A program made the translations under genes and the position numbers. From NCBI GenBank assembly GCA_007119405.1, contig SKPT01000099.1, positions 1 through 6,546 on the forward strand: 6,546 bases of DNA, given 5' to 3'. The notes below the pieces were generated by a model that was not told the origin of the DNA, did not search any database, and worked only from the letters and a program-made list of their open reading frames with translations. This DNA is from Phycisphaeraceae bacterium (GTDB lineage: Bacteria; Planctomycetota; Phycisphaerae; Phycisphaerales; Phycisphaeraceae). Shown here one piece after another: positions 1 to 6,142 of the stretch; the stretch's first letter is position 1, and each line of letters opens with the position of its first letter.

Positions 1-1496
1 GAATGAAGCTGGCGCCGCGCATGATCCAGTCGATGGAGATCCTCCAGATGCCGCAGGCGCAGCTCGAGGAGCGGATCGACCAGGAGCTGGCGGCGAACCC
101 GACGCTGGAGCTGCGCGAGGGTGTCGACGAGGAGGCCAGCCTCGAGCAGGATCGCAAGCAGGAGGAGCGAGACGACGCCGAGGGCGAGCGCGAGCTGCTG
201 GTGCACGACGATGGCGAGGGCAAGGCGTCGAACAACGCCGACGACTTCGAGCGGCTGAACAACATCAGCGAAGAGTATGGGGAGTCCTGGGAAGGCAACA
301 CCTACGAGACCGGCGAGCCGCCGATCCGCCGCACCGCCGCGCGCGCCGATGGCGAGCGTGACCGCAAGCTGGACGCGATGGCGAACACGGCCGCCCGGCC
401 GACGTCGATGCACGAGCAGTTGCTGGCGCAGTGGCGGCTCGTGGACGTGCCGCCGCGCCTCGCGGCGCTGGGCGAGCACGTGCTGGGTCTGCTCGATGAC
501 GACGGGTACCTGCGCACGGACAACGCGGCGCTGCTGGCCAGCGCCCCGTTCCAGGTGACCGAGGAGGAGCTGGAGCAGACGATCGAGCTGCTCCAGCAGA
601 GCCTCGAGCCCACGGGCGTGGCGGCGCGGGATCTGCGGCAGTGCCTGCTGCTTCAGATCGACGCCCGGCAGCGCAGTGAGCCGGAGACGGACCTGTCGGT
701 TCAGCGCGCGCTGGTGGCCGAGCACCTCAAGGACATCGAGGCCAACCGCCTGCCGCGCATTGCGCGGTCGCTGGGCCTGAGCGTGGAGCAGGTGACGGAG
801 GCGATCCACCATCTGCGTCAGTTCCATCCGCGTCCGGGTCGGCTGCTGGCGACGGACACGCCGCAGACGATCACGCCCGACGCGGTGGTGGAGTACGACG
901 AGGCGACGGACGAGTACGTGGCCAGGCTGACGCACGGGCAGCTTCCGCCGCTGACGGTCAGCCGGATGTATCAGAACATGGCCCGCGACAACGGGGTGGA
1001 CCGGCGGACGCGTGAGTTTGTCAACCACAACCTGCGCTCGGCGCGTTGGCTGATCGAGGCGATCCAGCAGCGGAACCTGACGCTGCTGCGGGTGATCAAC
1101 GTGGTGATCCAGGCCCAGCGTGACTACTTCGACCAGGGCCCGCAGGCGCTGAAGCCGCTGCCGATGACGACCGTGGCCGAGCAGCTCGGGATTCATGTGG
1201 CCACCGTCAGCCGGGCGGTGCACGAGAAATACCTCGAGACGCCGCGCGGCATCGTGCCGCTGCGGATGTTCTTCTCCGGCGGCACGGAGACGGAGGCGGG
1301 GCAGGCGATGAGCTGGGCGGCGGTGCAGGCGCGGCTGGAGCAGATCATCAACGAGGAAGACAAGGCGAACCCGCTCAACGACGACCAGCTCGTCGAGGCG
1401 TTGAAGGAAAAGGGCATCGACATCGCCCGGCGGACGGTGGCGAAGTATCGCAAGCAGCTCGGGATCCCGCCGGCGCGGCAGCGGCGGCAGTACTAG
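1..1496 (+). CDS. rpoN: RNA polymerase sigma-54 factor (RpoN), 5'-truncated by the window edge
   Basis: Sigma-54 directs core RNA polymerase to -24/-12 promoters and needs an AAA+ enhancer-binding activator to open DNA. The frame is already open at base 1; the first in-window ATG (3-5) encodes MKLAPRMIQSMEIL, which in this family lies a little inside the protein, so the true start is upstream. Counting from that Met: Region I, Gln/Leu-rich activator-interacting segment, about 1-45; acidic Region II about 46-133, long and rich in Glu/Asp; core-binding domain from about 135 with LDDDGYL (164-170), EPTGVAARDL (202-211) and HPRPG (275-279); helix-turn-helix around VAEQLGIHVATVSRAV (391-406); PLRMFFSGG near 418-426; and the diagnostic RpoN box ARRTVAKYR at 475-483, which reads the -24 element. 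The C-terminus is normal and ends in TAG. No intrinsic terminator with a T-run follows; the hairpin-rich repeat R1 begins about 25 bases later. The identification is essentially certain; only the true start is unseen. Confidence 0.97.
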   Translation, partial: MKLAPRMIQSMEILQMPQAQLEERIDQELAANPTLELREGVDEEASLEQDRKQEERDDAEGERELLVHDDGEGKASNNADDFERLNNISEEYGESWEGNTYETGEPPIRRTAARADGERDRKLDAMANTAARPTSMHEQLLAQWRLVDVPPRLAALGEHVLGLLDDDGYLRTDNAALLASAPFQVTEEELEQTIELLQQSLEPTGVAARDLRQCLLLQIDARQRSEPETDLSVQRALVAEHLKDIEANRLPRIARSLGLSVEQVTEAIHHLRQFHPRPGRLLATDTPQTITPDAVVEYDEATDEYVARLTHGQLPPLTVSRMYQNMARDNGVDRRTREFVNHNLRSARWLIEAIQQRNLTLLRVINVVIQAQRDYFDQGPQALKPLPMTTVAEQLGIHVATVSRAVHEKYLETPRGIVPLRMFFSGGTETEAGQAMSWAAVQARLEQIINEEDKANPLNDDQLVEALKEKGIDIARRTVAKYRKQLGIPPARQRRQY

Positions 1497-1521
1497 GCTC
1501 CGCCCGAAAACCGCAGGAGTG

Positions 1522-1685
1522 GGGGTGCCACGGCTTGTCCCGAAGGGCAAGCCGTGCCTCCGTCGGCCGCCACACGGCTTGCCGCTTCGCGGTCAAGCCG
1601 TGGCACCCAACGCCGTGAGCTTCGCTCTACCCACCCTACATCAGCGCCGCCACGCGTGAAGTTCACGGCGTTGCGTGGCACCCCC
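1522..1685. repeat. Composite nested-palindrome repeat R1 (REP/BIME-like)
   Basis: This non-coding element fills the gap after rpoN. In order it holds: an outer hairpin pair (1525-1607) bounded by GGTGCCACGGCTTG and CAAGCCGTGGCACC; a left arm CAACGCCGTGA (1608-1618); half of the inner hairpin pair, GCTTCGCTCTACCCACCC (1619-1636); a short tail; and the right arm TCACGGCGTTG (1663-1673), a perfect 11-base complement of the left arm, followed by CGTGGCACCCC. Bases 1619-1673 are identical over 55 bases to 6243-6297 in R3, and 1660-1684 is the exact reverse complement of 6143-6167. The left inner hairpin found in R2 and R3 is missing, so R1 looks like a deletion derivative. A further small hairpin, CCCCCT/AGGGGG (1681-1686 with 1693-1698), abuts it. 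The hairpins could attenuate read-through from rpoN, but no T-tract supports a classical terminator. Confidence 0.9.
1525..1607. repeat. Outer hairpin pair of R1 (CACGGCTTG/CAAGCCGTG stems)
   Basis: Two hairpins share the same 9-bp stem. The first is CACGGCTTG (1529-1537), a one-base T bulge, CCC, loop GAA, GGG, then CAAGCCGTG (1548-1556). The second is CACGGCTTG (1573-1581), CCGC, loop TTC, GCGG, a one-base T bulge, then CAAGCCGTG (1594-1602). The outermost GTGCCACGGCTTG and CAAGCCGTGGCAC also pair with each other, so the module can fold as two small hairpins or one long one. The module recurs in the opposite orientation at 6299-6382. Confidence 0.9.
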
Positions 1686-1757
1686 TTTTCGGAGGGGGCC
1701 CAGGCTGCGTCCGATGGCGGCTTGTCCGCCCGGGGCGAGGTCGGCGACACCTCCCGC

Positions 1758-1811
1758 GTTTTGCGTTTGATGCGCAAAACATTAATAAATAAGTTGTTAT
1801 ATCTTGATATC
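1758..1811. other. AT-rich patch with an 8-bp inverted repeat
   Basis: GTTTTGCG (1758-1765) and CGCAAAAC (1773-1780) form a perfect 8-bp inverted repeat with a 7-base spacer. It is followed by a run of about 30 bases that is nearly all A/T (1776-1810), ending with two ATATC direct repeats (1799-1803 and 1807-1811). This stands out sharply in GC-rich DNA. It lies about 90-140 bases upstream of the probable ATPase promoter, so it could be an operator, a bent-DNA/UP-like site, or the decayed end of a mobile repeat. There is no run of T after the hairpin on either strand, so an intrinsic terminator is unlikely. From 1812 to 1898 I see nothing recognisable. Confidence 0.4.
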
Positions 1812-1898
1812 CGGTTTCTCCGTGGTTGGTCGGACGATCCGGGCTGGCGGTTGTGAAGCCATGCCTGGGCGGTTCGGAGGGATTCTCTAGTGCCTAAT

Positions 1899-1927
1899 GA
1901 GACAGAGAACTCTTTTAATGTTATGAT
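1899..1927 (+). promoter_or_regulatory. Probable sigma-70-type promoter of the cation ATPase gene
   Basis: A -35 box GAGACA (1899-1904, 4 of 6 to TTGACA) and a -10 box TATGAT (1922-1927, 5 of 6 to TATAAT) are separated by exactly 17 bases. The predicted start of transcription is near 1933-1935, giving a leader of about 35 bases before the ATPase ATG at 1969. This is the best promoter match in the gap and makes the ATPase an independent transcription unit. No operator for a metal or ion sensor is recognisable next to it. Confidence 0.5.
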
Positions 1928-1948
1928 CTGGTGGCCAGCTTTTCCCCC

Positions 1949-1972
1949 ATGATGCCGGAACGCCTACGATGA
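1949..1972 (+). CDS. Possible 7-codon leader ORF (MMPERLR) overlapping the ATPase start
   Basis: ATG ATG CCG GAA CGC CTA CGA TGA lies between the predicted transcription start and the ATPase gene. Its stop codon shares bases with the ATPase start codon in an ATGA overlap (1969-1972), the arrangement typical of translational coupling. The ATPase start has only a weak Shine-Dalgarno match (GGAA at 1957-1960), which would fit coupling. The ORF itself has no strong ribosome-binding site, and an ORF this short can easily arise by chance, so this is a suggestion only. Confidence 0.2.
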   Translation: MMPERLR

Positions 1973-4734
1973 CCACCACGATCATGCCGCCGCCGACCCA
2001 AGAACCGACCGGTTTCCACGACCAGCCCGCGGAGCAGGTCTACGAGCGATTGGACACCGGCCCCAAGGGCCTGAGCCAGGCCGAGGCCGAGCGCCGGTTG
2101 GCGGAGCAGGGGCCGAACCGGCTCAAGCCGCCGCAGAAGCAGAGCGCGGTCGTTCGCTTTCTCAAGCAATTTCACAACATTCTCATCTACATCCTCATTG
2201 TCGCGGCGGTGGTCACCGCGCTGCTGGGGCACTGGATCGACACCGGGGTGATCCTGGCGGTGGTGGTGATCAACGCGATCATCGGCTACGTGCAGGAGGG
2301 CAAGGCCGAGCGCGCCCTGGAGGCGATCCGCCACATGCTTTCGCTGGAGGCGGTGGTGATGCGTGACGGGCAGCGGCGGACGGTGCCGGCGGAGGAGATC
2401 GTCCCCGGCGACGTGGTGGTGCTCGAGTCGGGGGACAAGGTGCCCGCCGACCTGCGCCTGGCGCGGGTCAAGGACCTGGGGATCGACGAGGCGATTCTGA
2501 CCGGCGAGTCGGTGCCGGTGGACAAGGCGACCGAGCCGGTGGAGTCGGACGCGTCGCTGGGCGACCGCTTCTGCATTGCCTTTTCGGGCACGTTGGTGAC
2601 GTCCGGGCGCGGGGAGGGGGTGGTGGTGGCGACGGGCGAGCGGACCGAGATCGGCAAGGTCAGCGAGATGATCGCCCAGGTCCAGCAGGTGACCACACCG
2701 CTGCTGGAGCAGATCGGCCAGTTTGGTCGCGTGCTGTCGGCGGTCATCCTCGCCATCGCCACCATCACCTTCCTCGTGGGCTGGCTGGTCTGGGGAGGGG
2801 ACATCACCGACAACTTTCTCGCGGCGGTGGGCATCGCCGTCGCCGCGATCCCCGAGGGCCTGCCGGCGATCCTGACCATCACGCTGGCGATCGGGGTCCA
2901 GCGCATGGCCGGGCGCAACGCGATCATCCGGCACCTGCCGGCGGTGGACACGCTGGGCTCGGTGACGGTGATCTGCTCGGACAAGACCGGCACGCTGACG
3001 CGCAACGAGATGACCGTGCGCGCCGTGGTCGTGGGCGAGCGGGTCTACGAGACGACCGGGGTGGGCTACAGCCCGGAAGGGGCGTACGAGCACCAGGGGC
3101 AGGTGGTCGCGGTGGACAACGGGGAGGCGGCGGAGCTGCGCGACCTGCTGCATGCGGCGCTGCTGTGCAACGACGCGGCCGTCTACCACCGCGACGACGG
3201 CCAATGGGTGCTGCAGGGCGATCCGACGGAAGGGGCGCTCGTCGCCGCCGCGCTCAAGGCCGGGCTCAGTGCTGAGGATGAGGCCAAGCACTGGCCGCGC
3301 ACGGACGTGATCCCGTTCGAGTCCGAGCACAAGTTCATGGCCACGCTGCACCACGACCACGAGGGCCACGGGGTGATCTACGTCAAGGGGGCGCCGGAGC
3401 GTGTGCTGGAGATGTGCGCCCACGAGGTCACGGCCGGCGGCCAGACGCAGGCCCTGGACGCTGGGGCGTGGGCCCGCAGCGCCGAGTCGCTGGCGGAGCA
3501 GGGCCAGCGCGTGCTGGCCGTTGCGCGGCACGAGGCGCACGACCAGCAGCAGGCGCTGAATTTCGACGACGTGGAGTCGGGGCTGACGCTGCTGGGGCTG
3601 GTGGGGATTATCGACCCGCCGCGGGACGAGGCGATCAAGGCCGTGGGCCAGTGCCGCGAGGCGGGGATTCGCGTGAAGATGATCACCGGGGATCACGTGA
3701 CCACGGCCCGGGCGATCGGTCTGCAACTGGGCATCGGCGGCGAGGACAAGCCGGCGATCACGGGGCGTGAGCTCGACGAGATCGACGACGAGACGCTGCG
3801 CGAGCGCGTGCGCGAGGTGGACGTCTACGCCCGCGTGAACCCGGCGCACAAGCTGCGGCTGGTCGAGGCGATCCAGGGCCGGGACCAGGTGGTGGCGATG
3901 ACCGGCGACGGGGTCAACGACGCTCCGGCGCTGAAGCGTGCCGACGTGGGGGTGGCGATGGGGCAGAAGGGGACGGAGGCGGCCAAGGAAGCCTCGGACA
4001 TGGTGCTGGCCGACGACAACTTCGCCTCGATCGCCCATGCGGTGGAGGAGGGGCGGACGGTCTACAACAACCTTCAGAAGGCGATCCTGTTCATTCTGCC
4101 GACCAACGGGGCGCAGGCGCTGGCGATCATGGGGGCGATTTTCATGGGCCTGGAGCTGCCCATCACGCCGGTGCAGATTCTGTGGGTGAACATGATCACG
4201 ACAGTGACGATGGCGCTGGCGCTGGCGTTCGAGCCGCCGGAGCCGGGCGTGATGCGTCGCCGGCCGCGCAAGCCGCGCGAGCCGATTCTGTCGCGGTTTT
4301 TCCTGTGGCGGATCGCGTTCGTGTCGGTGCTGATGTGGATTTTCGTGTATGGGGCGTTCGTGACGATCTTCGGCTACTTCGGTGAAGAGCGTTTCGGCGA
4401 AGACTACCTGATGCTGGCACGCACGCTCGCGGTGAACACGCTGGTGGTGTGCGAGGCGTTCTACCTGTTCAACACGAGGCGGATCCTCGACCCGGTGGTC
4501 GGGTTCCGAGGGCTGCTCGGCAGCCGATACGTGCTCTACGCGATCGGGCTGGTGGCGGCCATGCAGTTGCTGTGGACCTACCTGCCGCTGTCGAACACGC
4601 TGTTCGACACGGTTGCGGTGCCGTGGTGGATGTGGGGCAGCCTGATCCTGGCGGGCGTGATCGTCTACGTCGTCGTGGAGCTGGAGAAGCTGGTGATCCG
4701 CCACCTGCCGGAGCGGTATCGGCCGACGATGTGA
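1969..4734 (+). CDS. P2-type cation-transporting ATPase (Ca2+/Na+ pump-like), complete
   Basis: This 921-residue inner-membrane pump couples ATP hydrolysis, through an aspartyl-phosphate intermediate, to cation movement. Visible parts: cytoplasmic N-terminal cation-ATPase domain (about 16-65); M1-M2 (about 70-110); actuator domain with TGES at 178-181; M3 (about 255-276) and M4 with PEGLP at 295-299; phosphorylation motif DKTGTLT with the acceptor Asp338; nucleotide-binding domain with DPTEGAL (418-424) and KGAPE (473-477); TGDH (573-576); hinge TGDGVNDAPALK (645-656); then M5-M10 ending near 907. There is no N-terminal heavy-metal-binding domain or CPC motif, which argues against a P1B metal pump. 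The closest group I recall is the Mna/PMA1-like bacterial subfamily related to SERCA. The M4 Glu (296) is kept, but M5 reads NGAQ (713-716) and M6 reads NMITT (741-745), lacking the acidic Ca2+ ligands of SERCA, so the transported ion is uncertain (Na+, H+ or Ca2+). The start at 1969 follows a good promoter; the ribosome-binding site is weak. The gene appears monocistronic. Confidence 0.95.
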   Translation: MTTTIMPPPTQEPTGFHDQPAEQVYERLDTGPKGLSQAEAERRLAEQGPNRLKPPQKQSAVVRFLKQFHNILIYILIVAAVVTALLGHWIDTGVILAVVVINAIIGYVQEGKAERALEAIRHMLSLEAVVMRDGQRRTVPAEEIVPGDVVVLESGDKVPADLRLARVKDLGIDEAILTGESVPVDKATEPVESDASLGDRFCIAFSGTLVTSGRGEGVVVATGERTEIGKVSEMIAQVQQVTTPLLEQIGQFGRVLSAVILAIATITFLVGWLVWGGDITDNFLAAVGIAVAAIPEGLPAILTITLAIGVQRMAGRNAIIRHLPAVDTLGSVTVICSDKTGTLTRNEMTVRAVVVGERVYETTGVGYSPEGAYEHQGQVVAVDNGEAAELRDLLHAALLCNDAAVYHRDDGQWVLQGDPTEGALVAAALKAGLSAEDEAKHWPRTDVIPFESEHKFMATLHHDHEGHGVIYVKGAPERVLEMCAHEVTAGGQTQALDAGAWARSAESLAEQGQRVLAVARHEAHDQQQALNFDDVESGLTLLGLVGIIDPPRDEAIKAVGQCREAGIRVKMITGDHVTTARAIGLQLGIGGEDKPAITGRELDEIDDETLRERVREVDVYARVNPAHKLRLVEAIQGRDQVVAMTGDGVNDAPALKRADVGVAMGQKGTEAAKEASDMVLADDNFASIAHAVEEGRTVYNNLQKAILFILPTNGAQALAIMGAIFMGLELPITPVQILWVNMITTVTMALALAFEPPEPGVMRRRPRKPREPILSRFFLWRIAFVSVLMWIFVYGAFVTIFGYFGEERFGEDYLMLARTLAVNTLVVCEAFYLFNTRRILDPVVGFRGLLGSRYVLYAIGLVAAMQLLWTYLPLSNTLFDTVAVPWWMWGSLILAGVIVYVVVELEKLVIRHLPERYRPTM

Positions 4735-4772
4735 TGAACGGTCGCCACGCAACGCCGTGATGGTCCGTTGTC

Positions 4773-4856
4773 GGGTGGGTAGAGCGAGGCGAAACCCACC
4801 ACGAAAGTCGGAGATCCTCGACAAATCCGGTGGGTTTCGCTTTGCTCTACCCACCC
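4773..4856. repeat. Inner inverted hairpin pair of R2 (GGTGGGT/ACCCACC stems)
   Basis: Left unit 4773-4800 and right unit 4829-4856 are reverse complements at 26 of 28 positions. Each unit is itself an imperfect hairpin, with a GGTGGGT/ACCCACC outer stem. In the R3 version of this unit the centre is a short GC/GC stem closed by a GAA (or TTC) triloop. The 28-base spacer between the units is unrelated to that in R3, so the units rather than the spacer are conserved. Confidence 0.88.
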
Positions 4857-4898
4857 TACAACCACGCCGCCACGAGACAGGGTGACGGCGATGGCTGC

Positions 4899-4930
4899 CA
4901 CTGACAAGGCCGTCCGCGGCCTTGTCAGTG
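4899..4930. repeat. Perfect 14-bp hairpin with a 4-base loop in R2
   Basis: CACTGACAAGGCCG (4899-4912) and CGGCCTTGTCAGTG (4917-4930) are exact reverse complements around the loop TCCG. This is the strongest single stem-loop in the window. It occupies the slot taken by the CACGGCTTG hairpins in R3. The following bases are GC-rich rather than T-rich, so on sequence it is a repeat unit and only possibly a factor-dependent terminator of the ATPase transcript. Confidence 0.85.
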
Positions 4931-4985
4931 CGTGTGGGCACGGGCCGCTGATGAGCTTCGCGGACTCCGCTTGTCAGTGACACCC

Positions 4986-5015
4986 TTGTTCCGATGTGAG
5001 CCGCCGTGCTACGCT
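4986..5015 (+). promoter_or_regulatory. Probable ldhA promoter with extended -10
   Basis: A -35-like TTGTTC (4986-4991), an 18-base spacer and a -10-like TACGCT (5010-5015) preceded by TGC (extended -10 TGN, 5007-5009) give a predicted start of transcription near 5022, about 24 bases before the ldhA ATG. The -35 box begins immediately after the last base of repeat R2. No redox-sensor operator (Rex-like TTGTGAA...TTCACAA) is visible. Confidence 0.4.
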
Positions 5016-5033
5016 TGCCATGACCACCGCATG

Positions 5034-5039
5034 AAGGGG
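5034..5039 (+). promoter_or_regulatory. Ribosome-binding site of ldhA
   Basis: AAGGGG ends six bases before the ATG at 5046. It favours this start over the in-frame ATG at 5031 (which would add MKGHG), because that upstream start would place the Shine-Dalgarno match inside the coding region and has none of its own. Confidence 0.6.
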
Positions 5040-5045
5040 CATGGC

Positions 5046-6053
5046 ATGAAGGTCGCCGTCTTTTCGAGCAAGCCGTACGATCGCGAGTCGCTGGAGGGCG
5101 CCAACGAGCGGCATCATCACGAGCTGCACCACTTCGAGCCCCGGCTGGAGCTGGACACCGTCCCGCTGGCGGGCGGGTTCCGCGCCGTGTGCGTGTTCGT
5201 CAATGACGTGCTCGACGGCCCGACGCTGGGGGCGCTGCATGAGGCCGGCACGCGGCACGTGGCGCTGCGTTGCGCCGGGTTCAACAACGTCGATCTGGTG
5301 GCTGCGGATGAGCTGGGCATCGACGTGGTGCGCGTACCGGCCTACTCGCCGCACGCCGTGGCCGAGCACACCGTCGGGCTCATCCTCACGCTCAACCGCA
5401 AGTTCCACCGCGCCCACGCCCGCGTCCGTGAGGGCAACTTCTCGCTGAACTCGCTGATGGGCTTCGACCTCCATGGCCGAACCATCGGCATCGTCGGCAC
5501 CGGGCAGATCGGGACGGTGATGGCGCAGATCATGGTCGGCTTCGGCTGCGAGCTGCTGGGGCATGACCCCTACCCCAGCGACGCCTGCCGCGACCTGGGC
5601 ATGCGCTACGTCGCGTTGGATGAGCTCTTCACCGCAAGCGACATCATCAGCCTGCACTGCCCGTTGACGCCGCAGACGTACCACATGATCGACACGGCGG
5701 CAATCGAGCGCATGAAGCCGGGCGTGATGCTGATCAACACCGGCCGCGGGGCGCTGATCGAGACCACCGATGTGATCCAGGGGCTGAAGTCGGGGCGGAT
5801 CGGGTACCTGGGGCTGGATGTGTACGAGGAGGAATCGAGCCTGTTCTTCCGCGATCTGTCGGACCAGGTGATCCACGACGATGTCTTCGCCCGCCTGACG
5901 ACCTTCCCTAACGTGCTGGTGACCGCCCACCAGGGCTTCTTCACACGCGAGGCGTTGGCCAACATCGCGGAAACGACACTGGCAAACCTTGACGAACTCG
6001 AGCGCACGGGTGACTGCGACAACCGCGTGACCAGCGCGGCCGTGAGGTCGTAG
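5046..6053 (+). CDS. ldhA: D-lactate dehydrogenase (NAD-dependent, fermentative)
   Basis: This cytoplasmic D-2-hydroxyacid dehydrogenase of 335 residues reduces pyruvate to D-lactate and regenerates NAD+ during fermentation. It aligns from end to end with my memory of E. coli LdhA (329 residues): MKVAVFSSKPYD at the N-terminus, VCIFVND-like VCVFVND, LRCAGFNNVDL, VRVPAYSPHAVAEHTVGL, then the Rossmann NAD-binding loop GTGQIG (151-156), the family acidic segment HDPYPSD after beta-2, and ISLHCPLTP. The catalytic residues are Arg234 (NTGRGAL), Glu263 (DVYEEE) and His295 (TAHQGFF), at essentially the same positions as in the E. coli enzyme. The start at 5046 fits both the family N-terminus and the AAGGGG ribosome-binding site. 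The gene is flanked on both sides by repeats R2 and R3 and has its own probable promoter, so it is likely monocistronic. A related 2-hydroxyacid specificity is possible, but the LdhA-type match is strong. Confidence 0.93.
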   Translation: MKVAVFSSKPYDRESLEGANERHHHELHHFEPRLELDTVPLAGGFRAVCVFVNDVLDGPTLGALHEAGTRHVALRCAGFNNVDLVAADELGIDVVRVPAYSPHAVAEHTVGLILTLNRKFHRAHARVREGNFSLNSLMGFDLHGRTIGIVGTGQIGTVMAQIMVGFGCELLGHDPYPSDACRDLGMRYVALDELFTASDIISLHCPLTPQTYHMIDTAAIERMKPGVMLINTGRGALIETTDVIQGLKSGRIGYLGLDVYEEESSLFFRDLSDQVIHDDVFARLTTFPNVLVTAHQGFFTREALANIAETTLANLDELERTGDCDNRVTSAAVRS

Positions 6054-6142
6054 CGACGAATGAGCGCGACAGGGAGTGAGGGGGTATCGGGTATATCTTA
6101 TTGGCCATTGAATGGTTGAATTTACCCCGATGGGACGTACTC

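Larger units (their letters stand above)
4741..4985. repeat. Composite nested-palindrome repeat R2
   Basis: R2 fills the ATPase-ldhA gap, beginning six bases after the ATPase stop. It has the same layout as R3: a left arm in GCCACGCAACGCCGTGA (4744-4760), an inner inverted pair (4773-4800 and 4829-4856, 26 of 28 complementary), a tail matching CCGCCACG, a degenerate right arm GGTGACGGCGATGG (4881-4894), and an outer hairpin module. The outer module uses a different stem sequence from R1 and R3: CACTGACAAG (4899-4908) pairs with CTTGTCAGTG (4970-4979). Divergence in the arms suggests an older copy. No T-run follows, so it is not a classical terminator, though it may act as a transcription or mRNA-stability boundary for the ATPase transcript. 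Confidence 0.88.

Noticed and set aside
1529..1556. Hairpin after rpoN as an intrinsic terminator.
   Set aside because: The stem is good, but no run of T follows. The same hairpin recurs in both orientations in repeats elsewhere in the window.
1676..1690. TGGCACCCCCTTTTC as a sigma-54 promoter, tempting because rpoN is adjacent.
   Set aside because: The -24-like TGGCAC is simply part of the repeat boundary and recurs in every copy, and the -12 element lacks the required GC dinucleotide (TTGC).
1554..1856. A 100-codon plus-strand open frame in the rpoN-ATPase gap.
   Set aside because: More than a third of it is repeat R1 and the rest crosses the AT-rich patch. It has no domain, no ribosome-binding site and no consistent codon bias.
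1921..4983. A 1020-codon open frame on the minus strand opposite the ATPase gene.
   Set aside because: It is a shadow frame. The plus-strand ATPase has every family motif, while the antisense product is a low-complexity Arg/His/Asp/Leu-rich sequence with no recognisable domain, as expected opposite a GC-rich gene.
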